Assembly: GCF_000758705.1 (NCBI RefSeq)
Contig: NZ_CP009287.1
Location: forward strand, 1,178,001-1,242,000
Length of the DNA: 64,000 bases
DNA from: Paenibacillus graminis
GTDB taxonomy: Bacteria; Bacillota; Bacilli; Paenibacillales; Paenibacillaceae
Direction of reading: 5' to 3'
The notes under the pieces were generated by a model that did not search any database, was not told the DNA's origin, and saw nothing but the letters and a program-made list of their open reading frames with translations. Below, one piece after another: positions 1-9,215 of this stretch. The translations under genes were made by a program, and so were the position numbers. Within the stretch, counting starts at the first letter, position 1. Each line of letters begins with the position of its first letter.

Positions 1-890
1 TCGAGCGACAGCCGTTCCAGCGCGTGCCGCTGCTGGACAAACGGACCGTGCGCAATTTCATTCATTATTTATTTGCGCAGCTGTACAGCAGGAAATATGA
101 GCTGCTGCGCATGGAGAGCGAACTTGCGCTGTGCCTGCGCTACGACGCGGCGCTGGAGCAGCTGCACGCGGAGAGCAAAGCCAAGGTGCAGACCATGGAA
201 GCGCTGGAAGAGGAGCTGCACGGTCTGGCGCTTGCCAGCATCGGGCGGACCAGCGAGACCGTGGACCAGAACATTATGGAATATTACCGCAATGTCACAG
301 AAGAGGTTATGCGTGATATTGAAGCGCGGCGCGGTCCCGGGATCTTCTTCAGCGACCGCTTCCTGGGCAGCGTTTCGGAGCTGCTGGGCCAGGGCAATGC
401 GGCAGCAGCGGAACGGCTGATAGAGCTGTGCCGCCGCGAGCTGCTGACGGCGGAGGCGTTCGCGCTGCCTTTCGAGGAAGAGCTGCTGCGGCGCGCCAAT
501 GTTGCGGCAGCTTACGACAACCGCGAGATTGTCTCGCGGGAGGAGCTGTTCAAGCGGCTCTACCGCAGCCTGGAGGACGAGGCCAGCATCAACGTCCGCC
601 TCTTCGAATACACGCAGGAGCACCGCCACGAGGAGAAATATTTCTTCGGCGACAGCAGCTCCGAATTCCTGCGTTATGCCTTTGGTGCGGATGAGACGAC
701 ACGCATCTACCGCCTCGGCTTCGTGCATGAGCAGCGCAGAAGCGGTATTGAGAAGCTGAACCTGATGGGCGGCTTCCATCTGGAGGATCTGCTCTACTAC
801 CGCAACGGCAAAGTCTACTATGAGACCTACGCCGCCAGCGGCTACCGGCTGCACGGTATAGCCGAGGAACAGCTGCCGGAGCTGAGGTAA
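1..890 (+). CDS. C-terminal part of an unrecognised helical protein (5' end outside window)
   Basis: The reading frame is open to the left edge, and a GTG at 24 is only an internal codon, so this is the 3' part of a longer gene. The visible 295 or so residues are charged and mostly helical, rich in Glu, Leu, Arg and Ala, with no membrane segment or signal peptide. I see no catalytic motif. It lies upstream of and in line with a VWA protein, a GTPase and a GAP1-like protein, so it may be the first visible gene of that operon. In related bacilli such clusters can begin with a large tubulin-like protein; that identity is only a guess from context. Confidence 0.6.
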   Translation, partial: ERQPFQRVPLLDKRTVRNFIHYLFAQLYSRKYELLRMESELALCLRYDAALEQLHAESKAKVQTMEALEEELHGLALASIGRTSETVDQNIMEYYRNVTEEVMRDIEARRGPGIFFSDRFLGSVSELLGQGNAAAAERLIELCRRELLTAEAFALPFEEELLRRANVAAAYDNREIVSREELFKRLYRSLEDEASINVRLFEYTQEHRHEEKYFFGDSSSEFLRYAFGADETTRIYRLGFVHEQRRSGIEKLNLMGGFHLEDLLYYRNGKVYYETYAASGYRLHGIAEEQLPELR

Positions 891-963
891 CCCGCGGCGA
901 AGGAGCAATCTATTGCAGCATGTGCACTAGAACGGCTCCGAATCCGCGGGGAAAGAGCAAACT

Positions 964-1096
964 ACTGCACTTTGTGCAGCAGATTTCAACGGATTCGCCT
1001 GAATGTGGCTTTTCTTGCATATTCCATTGCACGAAATGCAATAGAATAGGAATATGGCCTCTTTTCGAGCCATTCTGCTGCATTAAATACATTAGA
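964..1096. repeat. Cluster of three short palindromes of the TGCA-type intergenic repeat
   Basis: Three imperfect palindromes lie in the 285-bp gap before the VWA gene: CTGCACTTTGTGCAG at 964-978, ATTGCACGAAATGCAAT at 1026-1042, and a decayed copy CTGCATTAAATACATT near 1078-1093. Two of the three are followed by TAGAAT. The same family recurs at 3306-3495, 14271-14289, 18745-18815 and 26725-26815. No gene is seen in this gap. Role unknown; it may be a mobile palindromic repeat or a protein binding site. Confidence 0.6.
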
Positions 1097-1175
1097 ATGG
1101 CAGCTGCTCCTCAGACTGCGCCATCAGAGATTATATGTGCTTAAATCTAGTTTTTCCCGGAAAGGGTGGATAGCG

Positions 1176-2453
1176 ATGCAGCGTAAAATCAATCTGCTTT
1201 TGCTTCTCTTCAGCCTGCTAGGCGGTGGAGTGGCCTTTGTGCTAGGCGAGCTGCTGCTGGACCAAAGGCCGTACGATCTGCCGTCGATTGTGCTGGTCGG
1301 CATCTATTTTGCTATAGTGGCACTTGGGGTCGGCCTGGGCTGCCTGCTAGCGGAGATGATCTCGCCAAAATTGAACGGCTTGTCGTGGAAGCAGCGGTAT
1401 CTGGGTTTTTCGTGGAAGATGCTGCCTTTGACGCTGGTGCTGCTGTTCGCGGTGGGCTCCGTAATGGAGTTTGTGTATGAGCTGAACTTCGGCGGCGTGA
1501 AGCCGGTCAAAGATGTGGTCATGGTCATTGATGACTCCGGCAGCATGATGCAGAGCGATCCGGACAACAGCCGCTATAAGGCAGCCGAATCACTGGTGCA
1601 GCGCATGGATGAAGATAACAAGGTGGCTGTGGTCACGTTCAGTCAGGACGCCACGGTGGTTCAGCCGCTGATCCCGTTGTCCAGCTCAGCGAACCGTGAG
1701 CAGGTAACATCAGTTATTAATAGTCTGAAGACCACAGATGGCGGTACAAATATCAGCGGTGCGCTCACAGAAGCCATGGGTGTAATTAACAGTGACAATC
1801 AGTCTGGACGGGGAGCCATGGTAATCCTGCTGTCCGACGGCTTCAGCCAGTTTGACACCTCTAAGGAACTTACGGAGTACGTAGACCGCGGGATTGCCGT
1901 AAATACGATTGGCCTGGCGCTGGATGATCCGTCAGGATCAGCGTTGCTCCAGGATATTGCCACCACTACCGGCGGGCAATATTATGATGTGACCAAGGCA
2001 GATCTTCTCGGAGGTGTGTTCCAGCAAATCTATGACCGGCTGGGCGACCGGACACTGCTGACTGAGCGCAGTGATTATACGGCGGATAGCCCGTATTATG
2101 CCGGAGTACGGATTTTGGCGCTGCTGCTTGTGGGTACGGCTCTGGGGATCGGACTTGGCATCGTGTTTGACAACCGCCATTTAGCGCGTAGCTTTGGCGT
2201 CGGCGGTGCGGTTTCCGGCTTGCTTGCCGGACTGATTCTGGAATTTGGCCTGGACGGCCATGCCTTCGGTGATGCTATGACCCGTTTGCTGGCCCTGCTT
2301 GTTCTGGCTGCGATCATTGCATTGTTCACCTTTGTGATCCCTTTTGGAGAAGGACGGCTTTCCCGCAAAAGAGGACGAAGCACCGATGCGGCTGCTCCAT
2401 CGTCCGCAGGCTTCCCGTCTTCGCGCAGAAACCGGGGCAGCAAAGGGTTTTGA
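1176..2453 (+). CDS. Membrane-anchored von Willebrand factor A (VWA) domain protein
   Basis: The start is the ATG at 1176, nine bases after an AAAGGGTGG ribosome binding site; an upstream in-frame ATG at 1137 lacks one. The 425-residue product has about three N-terminal membrane segments (residues 5-95), a VWA domain starting near residue 113, and three or four membrane segments at the C-terminus, ending in a basic tail. The metal-ion-dependent adhesion site is complete: DDSGS near residue 120, the Thr of GGTNISG, and SDG further on. VWA domains with MIDAS usually mediate metal-dependent protein contacts. It probably works with the GTPase/GAP1-like pair downstream, perhaps as a membrane scaffold; this is inference from context. 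Confidence 0.85.
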   Translation: MQRKINLLLLLFSLLGGGVAFVLGELLLDQRPYDLPSIVLVGIYFAIVALGVGLGCLLAEMISPKLNGLSWKQRYLGFSWKMLPLTLVLLFAVGSVMEFVYELNFGGVKPVKDVVMVIDDSGSMMQSDPDNSRYKAAESLVQRMDEDNKVAVVTFSQDATVVQPLIPLSSSANREQVTSVINSLKTTDGGTNISGALTEAMGVINSDNQSGRGAMVILLSDGFSQFDTSKELTEYVDRGIAVNTIGLALDDPSGSALLQDIATTTGGQYYDVTKADLLGGVFQQIYDRLGDRTLLTERSDYTADSPYYAGVRILALLLVGTALGIGLGIVFDNRHLARSFGVGGAVSGLLAGLILEFGLDGHAFGDAMTRLLALLVLAAIIALFTFVIPFGEGRLSRKRGRSTDAAAPSSAGFPSSRRNRGSKGF

Positions 2454-2532
2454 CAGCGGATGCTCAATGAAGTAAAAATGCCGCACCGGTCTCTGACCAG
2501 CCCACCATGCTGCGTGATACGCGTACAGCGGT

Positions 2533-2580
2533 TGAGATGCTGTAAGAGAAATTGAATGAGATACTGTAAAAGAAATTGAT
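2533..2580. repeat. 24-bp tandem duplication ahead of the beta-rich gene
   Basis: Two adjacent 24-bp copies beginning TGAGATGCTGTAAGAG and TGAGATACTGTAAAAG differ at three positions. They end about 30 bases before the start codon at 2613. Likely a simple duplication; no role is evident. Confidence 0.7.
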
Positions 2581-2612
2581 AAGGAAAGACGTATTGAAAG
2601 GAGCCTACAGTC

Positions 2613-3248
2613 ATGAGGTACGCCGAGGTTGATTCCTCCACACCGGTCATTACGGAAGTGTCCTCCCGGGTGGAGGACAGATTCTGTACGCTGCGGTGGC
2701 GCTGGCCGGACGGCGTGCAGGCGGTCTGCATTCATAAGGCACCTGCGGAGGCGGCGGACAGCGGAGAGCTGCCGCCCTCCGGCATGAAGCTGTACACCCG
2801 CGAGGAGTACAAGGCAAATAACGGATACCGTGACCGGCTGGACGACATCGGACTGGTTGCCTATACGGTTTACGCACGGATGACGGAGGGAACGGATACT
2901 CTGCTGGTGCGCCAGCGGGATGGGGCCAACCGGACGCTGGTCAGCGCGGGCAAAGCACGGATCTACTATTCCATCCAGCAGAAAAAAAGCCTGTTCGGCA
3001 AGCAAAAAACCGTACATATGACGATAACGGCTGAAGTGCCGGTATCCAAAGATGTGCTGTGCTATGTCAAGAAACGGGGCGGCTTCCCGGCATCCAAAGA
3101 CGACGGCGTACTTTTCCCGTTCGTCCAGGACTTTGCTGCCGGACGCAACATCCTGCCGCCGATCGAAATCGGCAAGGAGGACGCTGTGCGCATCTTTTTT
3201 ACGGATGGCCGTAAATATGGCTTGTTTTACGAACTGGTGCCGGAGTGA
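2613..3248 (+). CDS. Unknown beta-rich protein of the GTPase/VWA operon
   Basis: I do not recognise this 211-residue protein. It starts at an ATG preceded by AAAGGAGCC. The sequence has alternating hydrophobic and polar residues typical of beta-sandwich folds: an N-terminal part (residues 1-85) resembling a fibronectin type III-like strand pattern, and a second beta-rich part (residues 95-205). There is no signal peptide or membrane segment, so it is probably cytoplasmic. Position between the VWA gene and the GTPase, on the same strand, suggests an adaptor or scaffold role in the same system. No catalytic residues can be pointed to. Confidence 0.75.
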   Translation: MRYAEVDSSTPVITEVSSRVEDRFCTLRWRWPDGVQAVCIHKAPAEAADSGELPPSGMKLYTREEYKANNGYRDRLDDIGLVAYTVYARMTEGTDTLLVRQRDGANRTLVSAGKARIYYSIQQKKSLFGKQKTVHMTITAEVPVSKDVLCYVKKRGGFPASKDDGVLFPFVQDFAAGRNILPPIEIGKEDAVRIFFTDGRKYGLFYELVPE

Positions 3249-3305
3249 GCAGAGGCAGCGGGAACATCCGGTGAACGGATGCATGGCTTTCAAGCAGGGG
3301 CAACG

Positions 3306-3495
3306 GAACTGTAACTGCATTTCGTACATGTAAAAGCTGCCTTTTCAGCAGAATCAAACGCTTAATTGTACTTTGTACAACTATATTTTGGAAATCATCT
3401 CACTTTGGGCATTTTGCCTCTCTTTACCTGCATGAAATACAGTGAAACTAGAGGGACAGGCAGGGGGCTAATATAGCTGTACAAAGTGCAGTTAT
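3306..3495. repeat. Four copies of the TGCA/TGTAC palindromic repeat in a 606-bp gap
   Basis: Palindromic copies occur at about 3313-3328 (CTGCATTTCGTACATG), 3366-3381 (TTGTACTTTGTACAA), 3429-3442 (CTGCATGAAATACAG) and 3478-3494 (CTGTACAAAGTGCAG). They belong to the family seen at 964-1096. The surrounding gap 3249-3854 has no convincing gene. Confidence 0.55.
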
Positions 3496-3713
3496 AGCTA
3501 AGCAGCAGGCTGGATGCAGGAACTGAAGGTTTCACCGTCCGTTATGCGTTCAGCACAATTAGGAGTTAAAGGGAGCCCGGGCAGTTGTGCTCACGCTATA
3601 TAAGCTGAACTTGAGAATGGCAGCAGGCTGTCCAGTGGATTTTCAGAAAACACAGAGTTTCCATCAGACATCAAGCTAGATTCTTAAGTTCACTCTATTT
3701 CCCTGCGAGTCAA

Positions 3714-3845
3714 TGCTTCCGAAGCGTGTTTTGTTCGAAGCGACTCAAGGGAGCAGAGGCTCACAAAACTTAAGCGTATGCTTTCGAAGCGAGTTTTGCT
3801 GCAAAGATTCTCGAAAGAAGCGGAGATTCCGCAAAACTTTTAGGA
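3714..3845. repeat. Imperfect 65-bp tandem repeat just upstream of the GTPase gene
   Basis: Two related units begin TGCTTCCGAAGCG (3714) and TGCTTTCGAAGCG (3779), and each ends with CAAAACTT. The second ends immediately before the ribosome binding site TTAGGAGG of the GTPase gene. Each unit contains short inverted segments built from CGAAGC and GCTTC. This may be a regulatory RNA or protein-binding element in the leader of the GTPase gene; function unknown. Confidence 0.5.
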
Positions 3846-3854
3846 GGACAAGAG

Positions 3855-5117
3855 ATGTCTTTTTTTAACCGGTTTAAGAAAAAGAATCAGCCGCAGGCGC
3901 GGCCGCTTTTTTATGATATTGTCTGTCCGTATTGCTTCACGCGGTTCGAACCGGAGGATGTGGTATTCCGGGCCATGCACAGCCGCGAGGATGATGAGAA
4001 TTATGCACTGGGCGAAGATGATGCACTGAACAAATACCGCGAGCGCTTCGGTCTCGATACGGTTGACGATATGGAGGCTATACTGAATCCGGCGGATATT
4101 CCGGAGGAGTACCACCACTATACGGACCATGTGCTGACCGGTCTTACAGACCGCTATGGCGTGCTTACCCGCAGACGGCTCTGTCCGTCCTGCCATAATG
4201 AGCTGCCTGTGACTGCGGGCAAAGTGCCGAGCAATATTATCTCAATCATTGGCGCTTCCCAGGTGGGGAAGTCGGTGTACATGACCTCGCTGATCCATAC
4301 GCTGCAGCATACGACGGCGGGACATTTTGACGCAGCCTGCATGCCGCTGAATGCCGAGATCAGCCGCAAGTTCCGCACACTGTACGAAGAACCGCTGTTC
4401 GAGCGGGGGGATTTGCTGGCTTCGACCCAGAAGGAAAAGATGCAGGAGCCGTTTATTTTCCAATTTGTGTTCAAGGATGAGTCCAAGCCCCCGTTGACGC
4501 TCGTATTCTTCGATGTGGCCGGTGAAGGGATGGTCGATCAGGATTATCTCGGGCTGCATGGCCAGCATATCAAGAACTCCGCAGGTATTCTGTTCATGGT
4601 CGATCCGCTGCAAATCCGCTCCATCCGCGAGAAAATCCGGATCAACTTCGGGGACCGCCCCGGTGAATGGGTCTCCCAGTATGACGAGCCGCGTGATGTA
4701 GTGCTGACCATGTTCGGTGATTTCATCGCCTACCAGGAAAAGAGCAAAACCGATATCCCCACGGCCGTTGTGCTCGCCAAAAGCGACATGCTGCATTCGC
4801 TCAAGGATGAGGACGGCGATTACATCAAGTCCAACAGCAATGTGTTCAACAACTATGTGCACCGCAAAACGCTGAATCTGGACGAGTTCCACAATATCGA
4901 CGGCGAAATCCGCCGCTTCATTGAGAAGGTGGACCGCCCGTTCAAGGATACGATGGATGTGTATTTTGCGAACACGGGGTATTTTGCCGTATCGGCACTG
5001 GGCAGCAATCCGGTGAATCAGAAGGTGGAAGGTGTGGTCAGCCCGATCCGGGTGGACGAGCCTTTCATCTGGCTGCTGCACAAGCTGAATTACATTGAGG
5101 GGAGCGACGGGCCGTGA
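3855..5117 (+). CDS. Zinc-ribbon TRAFAC-like GTPase
   Basis: The 420-residue protein starts at an ATG with a TTAGGAGGA ribosome binding site. Residues 24-27 (CPYC) and 110-113 (CPSC) look like a split zinc ribbon. A P-loop GASQVGKS is at 133-140, a G3-like DVAGEG at 220-225 and a G4-like AKSD at 308-311, so it is a P-loop GTPase rather than an ABC or AAA ATPase. There is no signal peptide. The gene overlaps the next one by four bases, so the two are translationally coupled. Paired GTPase and GTPase-associated protein genes have been described computationally among bacterial conflict or signalling systems; the role here, possibly membrane-linked signalling together with the VWA protein, is inferred. 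Confidence 0.85.
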   Translation: MSFFNRFKKKNQPQARPLFYDIVCPYCFTRFEPEDVVFRAMHSREDDENYALGEDDALNKYRERFGLDTVDDMEAILNPADIPEEYHHYTDHVLTGLTDRYGVLTRRRLCPSCHNELPVTAGKVPSNIISIIGASQVGKSVYMTSLIHTLQHTTAGHFDAACMPLNAEISRKFRTLYEEPLFERGDLLASTQKEKMQEPFIFQFVFKDESKPPLTLVFFDVAGEGMVDQDYLGLHGQHIKNSAGILFMVDPLQIRSIREKIRINFGDRPGEWVSQYDEPRDVVLTMFGDFIAYQEKSKTDIPTAVVLAKSDMLHSLKDEDGDYIKSNSNVFNNYVHRKTLNLDEFHNIDGEIRRFIEKVDRPFKDTMDVYFANTGYFAVSALGSNPVNQKVEGVVSPIRVDEPFIWLLHKLNYIEGSDGP

Positions 5118-8100
5118 ACAGATTTTCGGGGTCCATGATCGCCCAGCAGATGTATACCCGGGAACGGCGTGGTGTGTACCGGGCGACAGAAGGATTCGAT
5201 ACGGTAGCGAAGTCGGAGAGCCTGGACAATAATTTTGTCAAAAAAATTCTGCATCCCTTCTGTCTTTACGATTCTCCGGCAGAGCTGGCAGCACACGGCG
5301 AGAAGAATGAGGAGCTCTACCCTGCCGCGCTGCACTTATTCCATACCGAAACGAATGATACGGTGATTGGGCAGAGCCGGTATTTGGCGGCAGATTTCAC
5401 GGGTCAGCGGAGTGCTTTTTTTGCCCATAATTTCGTGGTGCCGCCCATCCGCTCAGAGGAGATTCTGGAGGGTTACGGGAACTTTCTCCATGCGGATTTT
5501 GCCGGGAGCTATGCGGGAGAGCTGGGCGGAACGCTGCCGGAGCTTACGGCTATCCCTGTATCACAGCTGGAGCAGAAACCCCATCCGTTAAGTATCCTGC
5601 GCGGGCTCGGCATCACGGAAGAATTGTTCAAGACGCTGCTGCAGGCAGTGATGGTCTCCGTGGCCGGCAAAAAAAAGCTATACATAGCCCTGGACGTTCC
5701 GATCGGAGAGCTGTCCCGGCGCGCGGTAGAGCTGACGGAGGTTCTTTTCAGGGCACTGCCTTATGATTTCCGCCGCAGGCTGGGTGTGATCACCTATGCG
5801 AACGAGCCGAAAAGCCGCAAATATATTCATCTGACCTTCGTGGAAAAAGGCTCGCTCCGCCCGGGTGACCGGAACATTGAGAAGGACTTTGTATTCGATC
5901 TGGCATCGGGCCGGGTGCAGGGTGCAGACTTTGGCGATTCGCAGCAGCCGTACGCAGAGCTGGCATGGAAGGCATTGCAAGAGCCGGAACGCGGGCTGGA
6001 GGACTTTGCGCGTTTTGCTGACTCGCTGCTGCCCGGAGAGAGTGTGGAGCGCAAACTGTCGCTCGCGCTGTACAATGAGCTGGCGGTGTTCTATGAAATT
6101 GAGCAGGGCAATGAGAGTCTGTACACAGAGAACAAGCAGGCTGTGCTGGGCGGATTGCTGGCCTATCTGAAGCCGGAGGGTGCGCTTGAGGCACGGGTGC
6201 GGCTGAACGATATGTTCCTGGAGCGGTTTGACCGCGAATATGACCTGATCCGCCAAAAAGGCGTTCCGGTGCCGGAGATTATGGAGCGGTTTGTGGAGTA
6301 TTTTGCGCTGAAGGGCCATACTTACCGGGTCAAAATCGTGGATTATTTCATCAACGGCATGCTCAATGCCCATTCTGCGGGCCGTGAAGATGCGCTGGCG
6401 GCGGCTTACCGCATTATTGAGAGCAATGACGAGCTTAGTGCGTCTTTCTTCAAAAGAGTGCTGGCTCAGCCTGTGTTCCGCCGGGCACTGCTGGAGCCTT
6501 ATATGGAATCCCGGCTGTCTGCGGCGGCAAGCCCGGCGGATATTTTGCGGTTTGTGGCTCATTGGGGCCGGTTCCTGCCGGAAGCACTGCAGCAGTCTTT
6601 TGTCCGGGACACAGTGAAGGAGTACTTGCTGGAGAAGCTCCAGCAAAACCCCAATCCGGTGGGAGAGGTAGCGGCGATCCATGATTCGGTGGATAAAGCG
6701 GAAAAAGAACGCCGCAGAGGCAGCGGCATCTATCCCGAAGCGCTGTCGCTGCTGGAGGAGCTGATGACGGCTTCGGACCGCTTCCTGCTGAACCGGGTGT
6801 CGCTGGAGGAATTGACACAGGAGCAGCTGCTGGACATTTCTTTTTTGCGCTACCGCGATGCTGCCGACTGGCAGCCGCCGCTGGATTCCATTACCCGGCG
6901 GAAGGCAAACGCCCTCCGGGCTGCTTACCGGTGGTTCGGGGAAGAGAAGCCGACGGAGGAGATTTTTGCCGGACTCTCCCCGAGAGAACTCGATGATGTG
7001 CAGCTGCTCGGACGGCGCTGGCTGAAGGACTCCCGCAGTATTGAACCGTTCGAGCGGCTGCCGCTGGCCTTTTACCACAGCAGTGAGCGTCAGGACGGGC
7101 CTCTGGACTATGAGACGCTTATGGAGCTGGTGAAGCGCAAGGCGGGGGATAACAAGGAGACGGTCTACCGTTTTCTGGCTTGGTCTCAGGGGAATCCGCT
7201 ATTTTCCATTTCAAATAAAAAGCTGTGGCCGGGTTACCGCCGGGCCATTCTGAAGTACTTCCAGAGCAGTGACCGCGAGGCGTTCAAGAGCCGCGATTTC
7301 CGCAAAAGCTATGCCGCCGCCGCAGGTCCGGCACTGCAAAATGTCTACAACGAAGCGCGCTCCCAGCTGGCTTCGCCGCTGGCGCGGTGGGTCAGCCGCA
7401 GCCGATTTCAAATCCTGATCTCCGGCTGCATCCTGGGCATTGTGCTGATAGGCGCAATTATCGCCATCAGCCTGCTCCGGCCGGACCCTGCGGACACGGC
7501 CGAGCCGGTGGGCAGTGCACTGCCTAGCGCCACGGGCGGGGCCGGCGCGCTGGCTCCTGCCGCCGTCCGGCTGGGCGGCGGGGACACGGGCAGCGGCCTG
7601 GTGTTCACCTTTGCCGCTGCCGCGGACTGCTCCGCCTTCAAGCCGGCGGAGATCAGCGTAGTGTCCTCCGGCGGTGCCACGGAGGACTACAAGGTCACGG
7701 CGACGACCGGCAATTGCCTGGTCGCGCCGCCGGAGGCAGGCGCCGCGGGGGCGGACGGCGGTGCCTCGGGTAATGCGGCTGCGGGTACGCCAGCCGCTAG
7801 CCCTGGCAGCGGCGGGAACGCAGCCGCCGGGACAGAGGGCGCGAAGGCAAGCGCGCCCGCAGGGAATGACGGCGCGGACGCAAGCGCCGACACCCAAGGG
7901 GCCGCAGGCGGGAACGCCGGCGCGGCCACGCCTTCACCGGCGGCCGGCAGCGCCGCGCCGGGAGCCACTGGAGCCTCGGGAGCGGTGCCGGAGGCACCCG
8001 CATACGAGGTGACCGTGCAGCTGGAGGCCGGCGCGAAGCTGGCCGCAGGCGACATGATCATCGCCGGGGAGTACAAGCTGACCCTGAAGCCGGCTTCAGG

Positions 8101-8197
8101 CGCGGCAGCAGGCAGCCCCCCGGACGACGCCGGAGCGGATGCCTCTCCGAGCCCTGAGCCATCCCCCACAGCGACGGGGGATACAACAACCGAATGA
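5114..8197 (+). CDS. Large membrane-anchored partner of the GTPase, GAP1-like
   Basis: The GTG start at 5114 overlaps the TGA of the GTPase gene. The 1027-residue product has a long cytoplasmic part (residues 1-760). Its first 130 residues (QQMYTRERRGVYR, then FVKKILHPFC) resemble the N-terminal domain of GTPase-associated protein 1, as I recall it. One membrane segment lies at about 765-790. The C-terminal 235 residues are very rich in Ala, Gly, Pro and Ser, with two short beta-like stretches containing KLAAGDMIIAGEYKL, and are probably outside the cell. So the protein could link a cytoplasmic GTPase to the envelope. The family assignment is moderately sure; the function is unknown. Local GC content of the tail is high. 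Confidence 0.8.
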   Translation: MNRFSGSMIAQQMYTRERRGVYRATEGFDTVAKSESLDNNFVKKILHPFCLYDSPAELAAHGEKNEELYPAALHLFHTETNDTVIGQSRYLAADFTGQRSAFFAHNFVVPPIRSEEILEGYGNFLHADFAGSYAGELGGTLPELTAIPVSQLEQKPHPLSILRGLGITEELFKTLLQAVMVSVAGKKKLYIALDVPIGELSRRAVELTEVLFRALPYDFRRRLGVITYANEPKSRKYIHLTFVEKGSLRPGDRNIEKDFVFDLASGRVQGADFGDSQQPYAELAWKALQEPERGLEDFARFADSLLPGESVERKLSLALYNELAVFYEIEQGNESLYTENKQAVLGGLLAYLKPEGALEARVRLNDMFLERFDREYDLIRQKGVPVPEIMERFVEYFALKGHTYRVKIVDYFINGMLNAHSAGREDALAAAYRIIESNDELSASFFKRVLAQPVFRRALLEPYMESRLSAAASPADILRFVAHWGRFLPEALQQSFVRDTVKEYLLEKLQQNPNPVGEVAAIHDSVDKAEKERRRGSGIYPEALSLLEELMTASDRFLLNRVSLEELTQEQLLDISFLRYRDAADWQPPLDSITRRKANALRAAYRWFGEEKPTEEIFAGLSPRELDDVQLLGRRWLKDSRSIEPFERLPLAFYHSSERQDGPLDYETLMELVKRKAGDNKETVYRFLAWSQGNPLFSISNKKLWPGYRRAILKYFQSSDREAFKSRDFRKSYAAAAGPALQNVYNEARSQLASPLARWVSRSRFQILISGCILGIVLIGAIIAISLLRPDPADTAEPVGSALPSATGGAGALAPAAVRLGGGDTGSGLVFTFAAAADCSAFKPAEISVVSSGGATEDYKVTATTGNCLVAPPEAGAAGADGGASGNAAAGTPAASPGSGGNAAAGTEGAKASAPAGNDGADASADTQGAAGGNAGAATPSPAAGSAAPGATGASGAVPEAPAYEVTVQLEAGAKLAAGDMIIAGEYKLTLKPASGAAAGSPPDDAGADASPSPEPSPTATGDTTTE

Positions 8198-8232
8198 GGT
8201 AACGCAGCTCGCAGCGGCTTTTAACACATTAA

Positions 8233-8286
8233 CCTGAACAGCACGATATGCCGAAAGAGTGAGGCTATCGTGCTGTTCAGGTTTTT
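8233..8286 (+). terminator. Strong intrinsic terminator of the GTPase operon
   Basis: A 16-bp perfect stem (CCTGAACAGCACGATA pairing with its complement) with an 18-base loop is followed by TTTTT. It lies 35 bases after the stop codon of the GAP1-like gene. Confidence 0.9.
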
Positions 8287-8299
8287 ATTGATTTACAGT

Positions 8300-8547
8300 A
8301 TGGGATGAGAGGTAAAGGTACCGTTGATTTCTCCGAAAGCGGGCTCCGGCGTGGAATGAGAGGTAAAAGTACCTTTGATTTCTCCGAAAGCGGGCTTCAG
8401 CGTGGAATGAGAGGTAAAAGTACCTTTGATTTCTCCGAAAGCGGGCTCCGGCGTGGGATAAGAGGTAAAAGTACCTTTGATTTCTCCGAAAGCGGGCTCC
8501 AGCGTGGAATGAGAGGTAAAAGTACCTTTGATTTCTCTGCAGAGAAC
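8300..8547. repeat. Array of five 51-bp tandem repeats
   Basis: Five copies of a 51-bp unit start at 8307, 8358, 8409, 8460 and 8511. The conserved core is GAGAGGTAAAAGTACCTTTG, containing the palindrome AGGTA-N-TACCT, followed by a conserved ATTTCTCCGAAAGCGGGCT. Because 51 is a multiple of three, all copies stay open in one frame (17-residue repeats), but no ribosome binding site precedes it, so I do not call a gene. Related cores occur at 39690-39950, and other arrays with the same unit length are found at several places in the window. Confidence 0.9.
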
Positions 8548-8654
8548 AATAGTCTCGTTTGAGTTTGTTCTGGATGCGGAAGCATAGCCTTTACTTTATT
8601 GTGCCTCAGAATCATACAGTGTCGGGAAATAACTTAGTGCTATTCGTGTAGAGG

Positions 8655-9010
8655 ACAAAATATCTAGAAACAACGGCAGAAATACCGTTGTTAGGAGCGC
8701 CGGTGCTGGAGCAGGTGGAAACAGCGGCAGAAATGCCGTTATTAGGCGCGCTGGTGCGATAAGCGGTTGCTGCTGATCAGGAGTTCCAAATGGAGGGTTA
8801 CCCTTAATTACTGCACCCCCAACGGTTGCTGCATAGTCATTTTGTCTGGATAGCCGCCTAACACTTGCTGTATAATCCCAACTGCCCGGAGAACGACTCA
8901 ACGTTTGCCAGACCGTCGCTCGATTATTCCCAACTATCCGTATACTAGCCAACACTTGCTGTATAATCCTCACACTTGCTGTATAATCCCAACTGCCCGG
9001 GCAACGCTCC
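8655..9010. repeat. Mixed repeats: AACGGCAGAAAT-CCGTT palindromes and ACACTTGCTGTATAATCC copies
   Basis: Two copies of the AACGGCAGAAAT/CCGTT palindrome start at 8674 and 8725, 51 bp apart. From 8821 to 9010 there are several copies of (A)ACACTTGCTGTATAATCC-type sequence (8821, 8860, 8900, 8951, 8972) followed by AACTGCCCGG. The AACGGC family recurs at 62884-63075 and 63620-63690. No gene is visible between the terminator at 8286 and the riboswitch at 9216. Confidence 0.7.
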
Positions 9011-9215
9011 AACGGTAGCCGGGCTGACACCCACAAGGTTCTGCCTTGAAGTGACGGCTCTGATTGGGAGTCGTCGGGTTTTTCAATATTACTGTGGAGT
9101 GGAACAACTGCTACAGAGGGTAGCGGGCGTTTTGCACCCGCTAAGAAACGGTTTTTCTATAGACATACAAAGGAATACTAGATATGATTATGGATATTAA
9201 AATTTAATAGGTTAA

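Noticed and set aside
69..908. Long minus-strand frame (279 codons) opposite the first gene
   Set aside because: It mirrors the codon bias of the plus-strand gene, is rich in Leu, Gln, Arg and Val without any motif, and has no ribosome binding site.
920..1144. 74-codon ORF before the VWA gene
   Set aside because: It is made of the TGCA palindromic repeats, has no ribosome binding site and overlaps the leader of the next gene.
5678..7078. 466-codon minus-strand frame opposite the GAP1-like gene
   Set aside because: Typical antisense shadow of a GC-rich gene: Arg/His/Gln-rich, no recognisable motif, and fully inside a convincing gene.
8305..8562. 85-codon ORF made of 17-residue repeats
   Set aside because: The open frame follows from the 51-bp unit being a multiple of three. 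There is no ribosome binding site, and other arrays with the same unit length encode unrelated repeats.
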